Shown: positions 25,601 to 35,808 of the stretch, one piece after another | How the letters are laid out: each line of letters begins with the position of its first letter | Numbering within the stretch: position 1 is the first letter of the stretch | Source: Rhypophila decipiens | Lineage: Eukaryota > Ascomycota > Sordariomycetes > Sordariales > Naviculisporaceae | Assembly: GCA_033297075.1 (NCBI GenBank) | Contig: MU858046.1 | Coordinates: 620,001 to 684,000 of the forward strand | Direction of reading: 5' to 3' | DNA: 64,000 nucleotides | Notes under the pieces: model-generated | What the model was told of the DNA's origin: nothing | What the model saw: only the letters and a program-made list of their open reading frames with translations | Database searches by the model: none | Position numbers and translations under genes: made by a program

Positions 25601-28600
25601 ATGTCCGACACTCCTGCCGAACCGTCTGCCGCCAGCCAGCTCCTGCAGCAGCACGCCGCCTCGCATCATGTAACCGTCGAAGATGCCGAGGACGAAGATC
25701 TCAAGAGCCCGACTACCGCAGAGCCTGCCGCCAAGGCAGAGCCCGTGCCTGCAAAGGCCGCCGCCAAACCCAAGGCTCCCGCGTTTGACACCAAGTCCCA
25801 TGAGCTCTTCCCCGAGCTCGGTGGACCGAAGCCCAAGGCCAATGCCGGCGCTGTTCCTGTCTGGAGCGCAAAGGCCCAGGCCAATGGCAAGGCCAACGGC
25901 GCGAGCCCGGCCAACGGCACTCCCCGTACATCTGCTCCGGCCTCTGGCGTCACCACGCCTACCGGCCCCGCTCTCCACGGTCTCCCCTCTGTCTCCCTTC
26001 CGGGTCGCAATGTCGAGACGCTGTATCTCGAGCCGCAGCACATACTTCCACGGAACCAGCTAAAGCGTCCATTGAATCAACTCATTCAGGACCTGAACAA
26101 ACGCTCCCGGGCAAATATCAACATGTCCACCTTGGGCAGTGGCAAGATCAAGTTTGAAGCCAGCGGCCCCCAGGAGGCGGCCCTGCAGGCCTTGAAAGAC
26201 TTGGTCAACCAAGTTGGTACCAAGCAGTCTATCAAAGTCCCGATTCCTCAGTCGGCCAGGGCGCACATCATTGGCAAGGGCGGCTCCACCATCAAGTCGC
26301 TGCAAGAGAAGTCGGGTGCTAGGATCCAGCTCCCAAAGGTGGAGGAGGGTCAGCCACCGGCGGACGATGATGACGACGACGAAGGCCTAATCGATGTCCT
26401 CGTCGAGGGCAACGCTTATTCAGCTGCCGCTGCCCGGGACCTAATTCTCAAGATTGCGGGCGAGCGCGTTGCTAACGTCAACACCAAATTGAAGGGAATT
26501 CCCGCCGAATTCTACCCCTTCATCGCTGGTCCCAAGAACACTCACGTCCACAAGCTGGAAGAGGATAAGGGAGTTCAGATTCGGGTCCCCCCGTTCCAGG
26601 CACGATGCGAACACCCACCGAACATGCCAGCCAAGGGCGAACGCCCAGTATTTGCCCCCGCTCCCGTCGAGAACACCATCCAACTCGCAGGTGATCGCGC
26701 TGCTGTCAAGGCTGCCCGAGCCGAGATTGAGCGTCAGGTTGAGGAGCTACGCCGACAACTTGCTATCGAGCAGCTCTCTATCCAAAGAGGTCGCCACCAG
26801 TTCCTCGTCGGAGACATGGGCATCCCCATGGACCAATTCTTCGAGGACACTGGTTGTGCCCTGATCTTGCCCAACGACGAGGAGGACGATACCGTGACGA
26901 TCATCGGCCCCCCTGATGCCGTTTCGGACGCCGTTGACCGGGTGATGGACTTGGCCATGAATATGCAATGCAGCAATATTGACGTTTCTCGCTTCTACCG
27001 GAACCTTGGTGGTGGTGCCGCTGCGCATGCACAAAACATTACGCGCTATCTTCGCCAAAGAAAGGAGATCGAACGTCTCGAGAAGCTCTACAATGTCCAC
27101 TTCAACACGCCGTTCAATGGCAACAACGCGCTTCCATGGGAAGTTTTCTCGCGAGATGGCAAGAACGCTATCAGAGCGCAGTCTGAGGTCAAGGGTCTTA
27201 TCGAGAGCCATCCCCCGTCGAGAATGGCAGCCGTCCCCATCGACCCCTTCTTCCACCACTATATCCGCAATGAGGTCCAACCTCGTGTTCGCCAAGACTA
27301 TAGGGTTCACTTGGTCGTTCCAGAGGCCTCGGAGGCCGAATCCCCTGTCCTGCTCGTTTATGAGGGTCCTTCGAGCCCGGACAGCTACGAAATACCGCGC
27401 AACCAGCCTAGTGCTGCAGAAGCACAAGAGATGCAAAGATTCCTCAACGAGGCCACGAAGTACCTGAATGATTTGATCAGTCAGCAAGAATCCTTGGCCT
27501 CAGATTCCATTGATGTTCCCCAGAAGTAAGTTGGAAGCCCATAGACTATTGACAGCATGCGTTGCTAACATGGTTTGTAGGTATCATGAGAAGCTGCGGA
27601 GATTCATCAAGCGTGAGCAGCAAGAGAACAGGCACCCCAACCAAATCCCCGTCCGTGTGTCGAGCGTCGGCACCCGTGTGAACTTCCGGGGCCCTCAGTC
27701 CGCTGTCGAGTCACTTGCTGCCAAGTGCAAGGCGTTCATCGAGCAAGAGAAAGAGGACGAAAAGGAGCGTGGCTTCACCTTGGAGTTCCCTTTCCCTCAG
27801 AAGTTTGCCAATCACCTCATTGGCAAGGGCGGAAGCAATATCCGCGACCTTCGTGAGAAGTTTGATGTTGACATCCAGGTCCAGGACGGAAAGGTTGAGC
27901 TGAAGGGCCCCAAGGCAAAGGCCGAGGTGGCCAAGGCCCATATCTTGTCTCTCGGCCGACAATTGGAGGATGAAACCACCTTCCAGCTCAAGGTCGACCC
28001 CAAGTTCCATCGCGAACTCATCGGTGCACAGGGTGCCCAGATCAACAGACTCCAGACACGCTACAAGGTGTTGATATTTTTCCCTCGTACCGGAAAGGCT
28101 GTCAAGGATGACGAATCCGTGGCCGAAGCCAGTGACGCAGGAAAGCCCCGTCGCCAGCAAGCTCCCGATGAGGTGATTATCCGTGGCCCCAAGCGGGGCG
28201 CTGAAGCCGCTCGCGATGAGCTCCTCTCTTTGCTCCAGTATCTGAAGGATAATTCCTACACTGCTACTGTCTCTGTTCAGCAAAAGCAAGTACCCTCGCT
28301 GATCGGATCTGGAGGTGCGGTGCTGGACCAGCTCCGCCAGGCTACGGGAGCCAAGATTGACATCCCGAGTGCCCGTGACACCGAGGACGGCCTGATTGAA
28401 ATCCAGATCAAGGGTGGAAAGCAGCAAGTCGAGGCCGCTAAGAAGGCCCTGGAGGAGAAGAAAAAGGTTTTCGAGGACACCGTTGTCAAGACCATCGAGG
28501 TGGACAAGAAGTACCACAAGAGCCTTATTGGCGCTGGTGGTGAGTCTCCCTCTCATCGTAATGTTATTTCCTTGGTGCTAACGTGTTCCAGGTTCCACAC

Positions 28601-29580
28601 TCCGTGACATTGTTGTCAAGGCCGGAGGATCCGATGACCGTCGCGAGCTGGCACGCACCATCCAATTCCCCAAGCAAGACTCAGATGGTAACACCATCAA
28701 GGTCGAGGGTCGCACTGAAGTCGTCGACAAGATCATTGCCCAGATTGAGGCTATTGTGTCGGAGCGTCAGAACCAGGTCACCGAAGTCATCGACGTTCCC
28801 CAGGAGAAGCACAGATCCTTGATTGGGCGTGGTGGTGACATCAAACGGGGACTGGAGTCTCAGTTCAAAGTCTCGATTGATATCCCCCGCCAAGGCAGTG
28901 GCCAGACCGGTGTGAAGATCGTCGGCCAGTCTGCAGATGTGCAAAAGGCCAAGTCCCACATTGAGTCTCTTGTCAAGGAGCAACAAGGCGAGACAGTCCA
29001 GATCCCTCGCGCCTTGCATCACAGCATTGCCAACAACGGCCTGTTCTTCCGCAAGCTTAAGAGCGATACCCAGGTGTCGGTCGACCATGCTGGGCACTCG
29101 CTCCCACCGAAGCCCACGGCCCCCGCGGCTCCCGCCCGTGCCAATGGCGGAGCTCTCCCTCTCATCACCGATGAGTCGCAGGAGAGTGCCGATGCTCACG
29201 TGTGGAACGTAGTTGAGCAGTCGCCTTCGGCCGAGGAAGGAGACATTCCCTGGGTTCTCAGGGGCTCTCCGGAGAATATCGAGAAGGCTAAGAAGGCAAT
29301 TGAGGCAGCATTGGAGCAGGCAAAGAAGCAGACTGCTACCGGCTACCTGATCCTGCCTGACCCTCGTACACACCGCTATGTGATTGGTCAGGGCGGCAGC
29401 AAGGTCAACTCCATTCGTAAGCAGAGTGGTTGCAAGATTACGGTGCCCCGTGATTCGGACAAGGGTGAAGCTATCGAGGTCATCGGTACCAAGGAGGGTG
29501 TGGAGAAGGCGAAGGAGCTCATCCTCGCTGCTGTGCAGGAGGGACAGAGAAACGCCAATAACCGTTCCCCTAGGGAATAA
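25601..29580 (+). CDS. SCP160: multi-KH RNA-binding protein Scp160/vigilin
   Basis: Vigilins bind many mRNAs on polysomes and at the ER and affect translation and ploidy control. Three exons, 25601-27525, 27581-28539 and 28592-29580, are joined over introns of 55 and 52 nt and encode about 1290 residues, the usual length. The N-terminal 130 residues are Ala/Pro-rich and disordered. The rest is a string of KH domains. Clear GxxG loops are IIGKGG, LIGKGG, LIGAQG, LIGSGG, LIGAGG (interrupted by intron 2), LIGRGG and VIGQGG. Several further repeats have degenerate loops such as FIAGPKN and FLVGDMG, as is normal in this family. The start is the first ATG of the frame, in a good context after an A-rich leader. 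Confidence 0.94.
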
Positions 29581-30438
29581 TTAGGGCATGTGTGACTGAA
29601 CTCGCGTCATATCATGATCTGAAGACGCCGAGGACGAGGATCAGGGGAACCATGCTACTTGACCATGTAGCGTTCCGGGAAGTTGATATGTGAGGTCGAG
29701 GGCAAATTGCAATCTAGCTGGCAGTGAGGTCTGGGACTACGGAAGCAGAGATTTCCTCCCAGGTAATAAAAAAAAAAGAACTTAATATCGCCAAAATGTT
29801 TTACTACATGATTATATCTTGGGGAGATATCAAAATATGTATTTTGCTTTTGTCATTGGCTTTTTGATCTTGATGTGCTGAAGCTGATTCTCTATGCATA
29901 TCTCTTGGTTTCTAGCATATTTGAATAAAATGGAAAAGATATAAAAATAACAACAGACCATCAACATTACAGTTTCTCATTCGTGCACATGAGAGGGAAG
30001 AGAAGTGGCGGAGGCCGAAGAGGCTTCCAAGTATAAATTCGTCGCTATATTACACGGTTGCAGCTAGCACTCGATGTATCATGAATAAGCTGCCTGGTAC
30101 AAATGCTTGCTGGTGATTCCAGACTTCCGACCTGCCTAAAGTACCTACTCAGCTGGATAACCTGCGGTAACATAACTCGAATAGCCTGATGCTTGTGACA
30201 TTCTTGTACCGCCCGCAACTTCTTCCAAGCAGCCCAAATCACCTCTCATAAGACAGCTCCACGGCAAACAAGAAATTTAAAGTAAGAAAAAAGATAGATA
30301 TAACACGAGAGGTTGTTCTGTTCAATCTACTCGGCCTCAAAACCTGGGTTGACATCAGTGGGCCATGACTTATGATAATTACATACACTACCACGTAGGT
30401 ACGTAATTTAAAACACATGGCAAGAGCCCCAACCTCCA
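29581..30438. other. convergent 3' spacer, SCP160 and HeLo pseudokinase
   Basis: This AT-rich 858-bp spacer has poly-A runs near 29768 and presumably holds both 3' UTRs. I see no gene. Confidence 0.6.
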
Positions 30439-32781
30439 TCAGACAACAATACCCTCCAATTCCTCGACTACATACCTCGTAAACGCCTCTTGCAACTTGA
30501 TTCCTTCTTCTACCCACCTGCTGTTATTACGACGTGAACCTTGTCCACCACCAGGTTGGCGAGGATGAAGCTCATTCTCAGAGTCCCCCCCCCCACCCCC
30601 TTTGTCCTCGTCCACCCCAAACCCTTTCTCCCCATGGGCATACAAACACCGCGTGACGACTTGACAGTATCGATCCCCCATTATGTTCCTAAGTTCTTGG
30701 ACGGGGTTAGGTTTGCCTTCCAGCTCACACGGCGCTGTGTCCGCAGCACTTGTGGTTACTGCGCCCGTGTATTTATCGATCTTGTGGTGAAGGCCCAGTA
30801 GCCAGGTGCGGACCTGTTTCGACTGTGAGAGGGGGATATATGGGACGATCGGGGGCGGGTGTCTTGGTCTTGTTCCGCTTCTGTATTCCTTTCTCGGATC
30901 TGGTCGGTACGGTGGATGCATTGTCTCTGTATTGGGTTCGGGTTGTTCTTGGTCTGCTTTGTCCTCGGTGGAATCGGGTTGGCTTGTGCTGGTTGTTGAG
31001 CTATCATCGTCGTCACTGCCGGTTCCGTCCAAAGTCAGAGAGCTCATCATCGTATTGACCCTTGACAGGACTCCACCGCCTTGTTCGACATGATCACCAC
31101 CAGTGGCACCTGGAGAGAGCCCAAGAATCTTCCAGAGCGGCTCCCAGTGCGCAATCTCCAGGAGGACTAAGCCAAGGCTGTAGAGATCGTATGTCTTGCG
31201 CGAGTTCCGCTCTAGAGGTGGCTGGCGTTGGATCCCTGGCCAGCGGTACAAATCCCACGCTAGGTCAGATTCCCGTAAGGTGGTGTCAGTCCCTTCGGGC
31301 CGTGAGAATTCGAAACCCGATAGACACAGAGATGTTGGGTCATATTTTGCATAGCCGGGGCTAGGACAGTGAAAGGTAACGTTGTCGCTAAAGATACCCT
31401 TATGCAACCAGTTTGCAGCATGAAGGTTCAAGACGGTAGAGCAGAGCTTGTACGCCATCGACAGTCTCTGAGACAGAGTTGGCTTGAGATGCTGATCACC
31501 CAGCATCTCGTAGAGTGAACGTATCTCGGTCCTGGAGTCGCTGCCCTCGTCCATTCTGAAAATCCACCCGTACCGGTCTGCCTTGCCAATCTCACGGCCG
31601 TCAAAGTAGCCTACACATTCGGGGACATGTAATGAGGCGGGCTTGGGGATATGGAGCATCTCGGCCAGGGCAACTGTTCGGAGGGCCGATTCTTTGTCTT
31701 TGAGCGAGCCTGGCGTGAATCTGTCGAGGGTTTTGTATTCTATCCAGACTTGGATGTCGCCTTCTGGTGTGCTCAAGACACCTCGGGGTCTCCGACAGTG
31801 TGTGCCGGCAACATCGCCGTCTTTGTTCAGCCAGAATCTGTCATTCCACAGGTCTGGGGTATAGCGCTGGACTTTAATGTCGAGGTCTGAGAGGGTTCTT
31901 TTGAGGTCAAAATCATGGGTACTCTTTGCCGCAAAGAGCTGAGACAGGATCATCTCTGATCTTTGACTGATCTTTTTCAGGCGGACAAGATCTTGTAGTG
32001 CCTTGCTGTTTGAGGAGGTGCTGGTACCTTTATTCGTCGTGGTCGAGGTAGCAACAAGGCCGGTCACCGCATCCAACATGTCCCGGAGGTCCTGAACGCC
32101 GTTACGAGTGATGATCATCTCCCGGTAGGTTCTAGCCGTGATGTCGTCAATTTTGCTCTGTCGATAATGCCGCATGAGTTCGTGAAGTCGTTCTGTGAGA
32201 ATGTGCAAGTCCTTCAGTAGAGTTTCGAAAGCATCTTGGTCTACCATGACCCAACGAACTCGAGACGGATGTGTGATTATCTCTTTCGTACTCTGAGAGG
32301 CTTTGTCAACAAAGCCACGGATATGGTTGAGGCCACGTCTGAATCGTCGCTCCTTCGTCTTGCTTTCATACGAGACGGCGAGGCTGGATATCTGCCTCAA
32401 GACGTCGATATCTGTAACATTCAGCTGCTTCTCTGAGGGACTGAGGTCTCCTTTGTCTGGTCTGAATTCGTTTCCATGACGGCCGTTGATGTCCCTGAAC
32501 TCAGCAAGCAGCCATTGAATTCGGGCAACGATAGAGACAAGTTCCATTGAGTTCGTTCCGAGTGTTGATGCCAGGTTTTGCCCTTCTGGGATGTCCACCA
32601 AGCCTGCGGCCTTGCCCCAGGCCAGTACACGGTTGTATTCCATAATGAGTTGCAGTCTGTACTTTTCACAGTCCTTTGGCATGTCGACCAGGGCGCTGAT
32701 GAACTTGAACAGGCGGATAGTGTTATCGAATACATCAAAGGCCAGGGAGACGACTCCCGCTCCCAACCCGGCTGCTTCCAT
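30439..32781 (-). CDS. HeLo-domain protein with C-terminal pseudokinase
   Basis: A single-exon gene of 780 residues. Residues 1 to about 205 match the fungal HeLo (prion-inhibition and propagation) domain, starting MEAAGLGAGVVSLAFDVFDN and continuing as a helical bundle. In HET-S this domain inserts into membranes and kills the cell. A Ser/Thr-rich helical linker follows. From about 310 to 600 there is a protein-kinase-like fold: a possible beta-3 lysine at 350 (IEYK), the catalytic loop replaced by LHKG (459-462) with no HRD aspartate, and the DFG position reading GFE (489-491). The helix-F motif YDLYSLGLVLLE is kept. It should therefore be catalytically dead. A basic, Gly-rich tail ends in a predicted helix. 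The start at 32781 has a perfect ACCATGG context; the frame extends nine codons upstream without an ATG. It is divergent from the patatin gene 1.2 kb away. Confidence 0.85.
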   Translation of the reverse strand: MEAAGLGAGVVSLAFDVFDNTIRLFKFISALVDMPKDCEKYRLQLIMEYNRVLAWGKAAGLVDIPEGQNLASTLGTNSMELVSIVARIQWLLAEFRDINGRHGNEFRPDKGDLSPSEKQLNVTDIDVLRQISSLAVSYESKTKERRFRRGLNHIRGFVDKASQSTKEIITHPSRVRWVMVDQDAFETLLKDLHILTERLHELMRHYRQSKIDDITARTYREMIITRNGVQDLRDMLDAVTGLVATSTTTNKGTSTSSNSKALQDLVRLKKISQRSEMILSQLFAAKSTHDFDLKRTLSDLDIKVQRYTPDLWNDRFWLNKDGDVAGTHCRRPRGVLSTPEGDIQVWIEYKTLDRFTPGSLKDKESALRTVALAEMLHIPKPASLHVPECVGYFDGREIGKADRYGWIFRMDEGSDSRTEIRSLYEMLGDQHLKPTLSQRLSMAYKLCSTVLNLHAANWLHKGIFSDNVTFHCPSPGYAKYDPTSLCLSGFEFSRPEGTDTTLRESDLAWDLYRWPGIQRQPPLERNSRKTYDLYSLGLVLLEIAHWEPLWKILGLSPGATGGDHVEQGGGVLSRVNTMMSSLTLDGTGSDDDDSSTTSTSQPDSTEDKADQEQPEPNTETMHPPYRPDPRKEYRSGTRPRHPPPIVPYIPLSQSKQVRTWLLGLHHKIDKYTGAVTTSAADTAPCELEGKPNPVQELRNIMGDRYCQVVTRCLYAHGEKGFGVDEDKGGGGGDSENELHPRQPGGGQGSRRNNSRWVEEGIKLQEAFTRYVVEELEGIVV

Positions 32782-33966
32782 GGTGGCGGTTTCTTTGCGG
32801 TAGCCCAAAAAAAAACTAAAGGGGGCTCAAGAAAGGTTTGCTAGTGAAGCGGCCAAATTTGTATGCTCCCATGTCCTTGGGAAATGTTTGGCTTTTGGAT
32901 TTTTCTTGGATACACTGAAGGTTGTCAGCATGGCGTTCGCGACCTGTTTCTTCCCCGTGCCTACCCCTTTCCAAGCCTAGATGATAAGGTATCCGCAGGG
33001 GGATAGAGTTGACCGAACCTCTACCCGATGACAAACACCTCCCCACACCGGTCTCCTTCCATTGCCGGATTACACCGGCAAAACCACGGGTTGGTGATAC
33101 ACAGCACTCCGAGTCCGGTCTGATGGTGCCATTTCTGTGGAGCTAATTGTATATGATTGCCGCTCACAGGCCCAAATGATTACACGGTGATACAGGTAAT
33201 GATCCGTGGAACAAGAGGAGGCCTGAATTAAAGGCTTGGAACGAAGCCAGAAAGTGCTGTGACTTTCTCGAATAGGCCAAAGGGCAACATCCAAGTAGAA
33301 TCGTACGTTGATCAACTAATGGATCTCACTAGCATCAGTGATGGGGGCCTCCTAGGCTTCTTGCCTCCTCTCGTGCATCCAAGTCCTTCGAAACAGGCGA
33401 AATAATTAGATCAAGTACGATAGAAGTCACCACCCGTGAAGTTGTGCAAGCATGCCCACATCAATCGGAGCACATGTCCTTGCGCGCCAACACACCTGAG
33501 CAAATACTTGAGAAGAATCTCACAAGGAAGCCAAAAGCCCACCACCTCAATAACCACAACAGACTTTCCAGCGGATCGTATCGATGTTGAAGCCCCTGAG
33601 ACCGTCACGCAGAGTTGTTGACTGGCCAACTGATTGTGGCTGAGGTAGAAGAGGCAGACAAACCCTCAATTGATTAGGTGACTCGACGTGGTCATGGGAT
33701 AGGCTCAGGTCTGCCAATGACGAATTCAAAAAGATCAGACTGAATGGCAATCTACAAACACGTCTGCCAGCACAATCATTCCCACAGAGACATCCTTCCC
33801 CCACCAACCGTCACACACCCTACACCATTCCAACTCTCTAGACGTCTTTTCTGTCAAGGATATTTTCTTCACCGTCAGACTTGATAACTTCCCACATATC
33901 TTTTCTGTCAAGTATCTCTTGTTCATCGTCAGACTTATTCACCAAGATCTGTGAAGGGTATACAGA
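32782..33966. promoter_or_regulatory. shared divergent promoter region of the HeLo and patatin genes
   Basis: This 1185-bp spacer holds the 5' regions of both genes and no convincing protein gene of its own. It contains the 54-bp-period direct repeat at 33845-33939. Head-to-head arrangement allows co-regulation, which is inference. Confidence 0.45.
33845..33939. repeat. two-copy direct repeat in the patatin leader
   Basis: Two imperfect copies of about 41 bp have a 54-bp period. Both begin TCTTTTCTGTCAAG (33845 and 33899) and both end in CGTCAGACTT. The second copy stops about 27 bp before the patatin ATG, so the repeat is in the leader or core promoter. Confidence 0.85.
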
Positions 33967-35808
33967 ATGGCCGACGTTGCCGGTCCACTGAGTCCCGATT
34001 CTGGTGCGTCACAACTTCCGCGCAAGCCCTCGGCCCTCCGGTCCTCTGGATCCACACCGAGGCGAGCGCCTACCCGTGTGTCAATAGTCGTGCCGAAAAG
34101 CTCCGCTCGTTTCGGCCCAGCCCAACCGTCCGACGACACTACAGTCACGGCGTCCCCGGCTCATCGCTCCCCAGGCCTCAGCGTCACTTCAACACCATGG
34201 GCGAAAAAGCTCATCCTCACCCTCGATGGCGGAGGAATCAGGGGCTACTCCTCTCTTGTCATCCTCCGTGCCATCATGACCGAGATCGCCCACATAGAGC
34301 AGTCTCTTGAACCACACGCCGCATCAAGTGCGCATACAGACCGCATTCCCGCCACCCAGATTCCGCCCGAGGTCTACCGAGAAGGAGAGTACTTACCGTG
34401 CCACTACTTCGATTATATTGCCGGCACAAGCGTCGGTGGTCTGGTGGCCATTATGCTGGGCATGATGGGGAAGAGCGCGGATGAGTGCATTGCCGAGTTT
34501 CACGCCCAGCACAAGGCCATCCCACTTGCCGATGACCACTTACCCAGGCTCGCCATGGACCTTCCACTACTTCGTCGCAGATCGACCTGGCCGACTAAGC
34601 GTACTCGGTCGTTCTTTGACACGTTCTCCAAGTTCAGCGTGACATCGACACATCTAAATTCGCCCATGACTTCAACCGCTGGTCCACCCACCACGTTTCC
34701 TCCTCCTCTTTCTCAAAGCAGCAGCAATAGCAGTATCGCATCACCATCCGCCGAGTTCAAGAAGGATACCTTCCAGTGCCAGACGCTAGCTTGGTGTACC
34801 GAAGTCCAAGACCACCATGATCAATCCTGCAAACCCAAGCGTGTCCCGTATGCCTTCTGCTCCTACAAAGAAGAGGACACGGATGAGGATGAGGGTGAGG
34901 CCCAGATGGACCAACCAACCAACACTCGAGCCCAGTCGCGCACTCGCACCAACACCACTACAGGCAGCGACACCAGTGTGGTCTCCATTCCAGAGGTGGC
35001 CAAGGCAATCACCACCCCAAGCTCGTCTTTGTTCAAACCGTTTAGACTCGGGTCTGGAAAGTTTGTTGACGGAAGCAAACAAATCCGCGACCCAACTCTC
35101 GAGGTTATCAAGGAGATATCGAGTCTCCTTGTCCAATCAGACGACGATGACGATACAGACGATGAGGACGAGTTGTCGCCCACAGCTATCCCGGCACAAG
35201 TTGGGGACCAAGTTAAGGGCCCCCAAAAGAAGCAAAATCCTCCTATAGATATTCTCCTCAGTCTAGGCACAGATGAGCACCGTGCCTGGTTCTACGAGAA
35301 GCTCCGACGACCTGCCTCGGAGAACAATATCTCACCAACCACCTCCTGGCGAGAAGAAATCCGTCAGCAAGAGGGCTTGTCGTACCGGAAATATCACCGG
35401 TTCGAGGTGCCGGACATCAAGCTCGGCCTGCGCAAGAAATACTTCCTCAGCCAGATCGAGGAGGCGACGGAGGAGTATCTGTCCGATATGGAGGTGAAAA
35501 AGAGCATTTGGAGGTATGCTGAGTTCTTGGTCGACAGACGAAGAGCGAGAGCTCAGACCAGTCGATGGGAAACCTTTGCTTTGGGGGTCAAGTATTTCTG
35601 TCATCATGCCACTCTTTCCAATGGTGATGATGATAACGGGAGGGGAGTTGCGGGATGCAATTCTCTGAGAGCTACCACGGGCTTTGAGACGAGAGGGGAT
35701 TTCTATGAGCATCTAGAGAAGAGGCACAATCTGTCGAAGCTAGTAGGGGGGAATGAAGTTGATATTGGGGCTGAGCTGGGTAAGGGGAGGAGATTTGGGT
35801 GCATCTAA
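33967..35808 (+). CDS. patatin-like phospholipase with C-terminal Cys/His segment
   Basis: A single-exon gene of 613 residues. A disordered N-terminus of about 80 residues precedes the patatin domain. The oxyanion loop is DGGGIRG (87-93), the nucleophile elbow is GTSVGG (Ser155), and the catalytic aspartate is most likely Asp368 in VDGSKQIRDP. The dyad therefore looks intact, so lipid acyl hydrolysis is expected. Between elbow and aspartate lie long Ser/Thr-rich and acidic insertions, and another acidic stretch follows at about 391-403. The C-terminal 80 residues contain C545, C564, H582 and H587 in a C...C...FYEHLEKRH pattern, resembling a degenerate zinc finger. Fungal patatin-like proteins can act as cell-death or immune effectors. 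Its divergent neighbour is a HeLo pseudokinase, which makes such a role plausible but unproven. No signal peptide is seen. Confidence 0.85.
   Translation: MADVAGPLSPDSGASQLPRKPSALRSSGSTPRRAPTRVSIVVPKSSARFGPAQPSDDTTVTASPAHRSPGLSVTSTPWAKKLILTLDGGGIRGYSSLVILRAIMTEIAHIEQSLEPHAASSAHTDRIPATQIPPEVYREGEYLPCHYFDYIAGTSVGGLVAIMLGMMGKSADECIAEFHAQHKAIPLADDHLPRLAMDLPLLRRRSTWPTKRTRSFFDTFSKFSVTSTHLNSPMTSTAGPPTTFPPPLSQSSSNSSIASPSAEFKKDTFQCQTLAWCTEVQDHHDQSCKPKRVPYAFCSYKEEDTDEDEGEAQMDQPTNTRAQSRTRTNTTTGSDTSVVSIPEVAKAITTPSSSLFKPFRLGSGKFVDGSKQIRDPTLEVIKEISSLLVQSDDDDDTDDEDELSPTAIPAQVGDQVKGPQKKQNPPIDILLSLGTDEHRAWFYEKLRRPASENNISPTTSWREEIRQQEGLSYRKYHRFEVPDIKLGLRKKYFLSQIEEATEEYLSDMEVKKSIWRYAEFLVDRRRARAQTSRWETFALGVKYFCHHATLSNGDDDNGRGVAGCNSLRATTGFETRGDFYEHLEKRHNLSKLVGGNEVDIGAELGKGRRFGCI

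Noticed and set aside
26747..28556. Long antisense frames opposite SCP160 (26747-27487 and 27711-28556)
   Set aside because: They mirror the codon bias of the sense KH repeats and have no family features.
32782..32808. Nine-codon N-terminal extension of the HeLo protein
   Set aside because: It has only a TTG at its start, whereas the ATG at 32781 has a perfect context and matches where HeLo domains begin.
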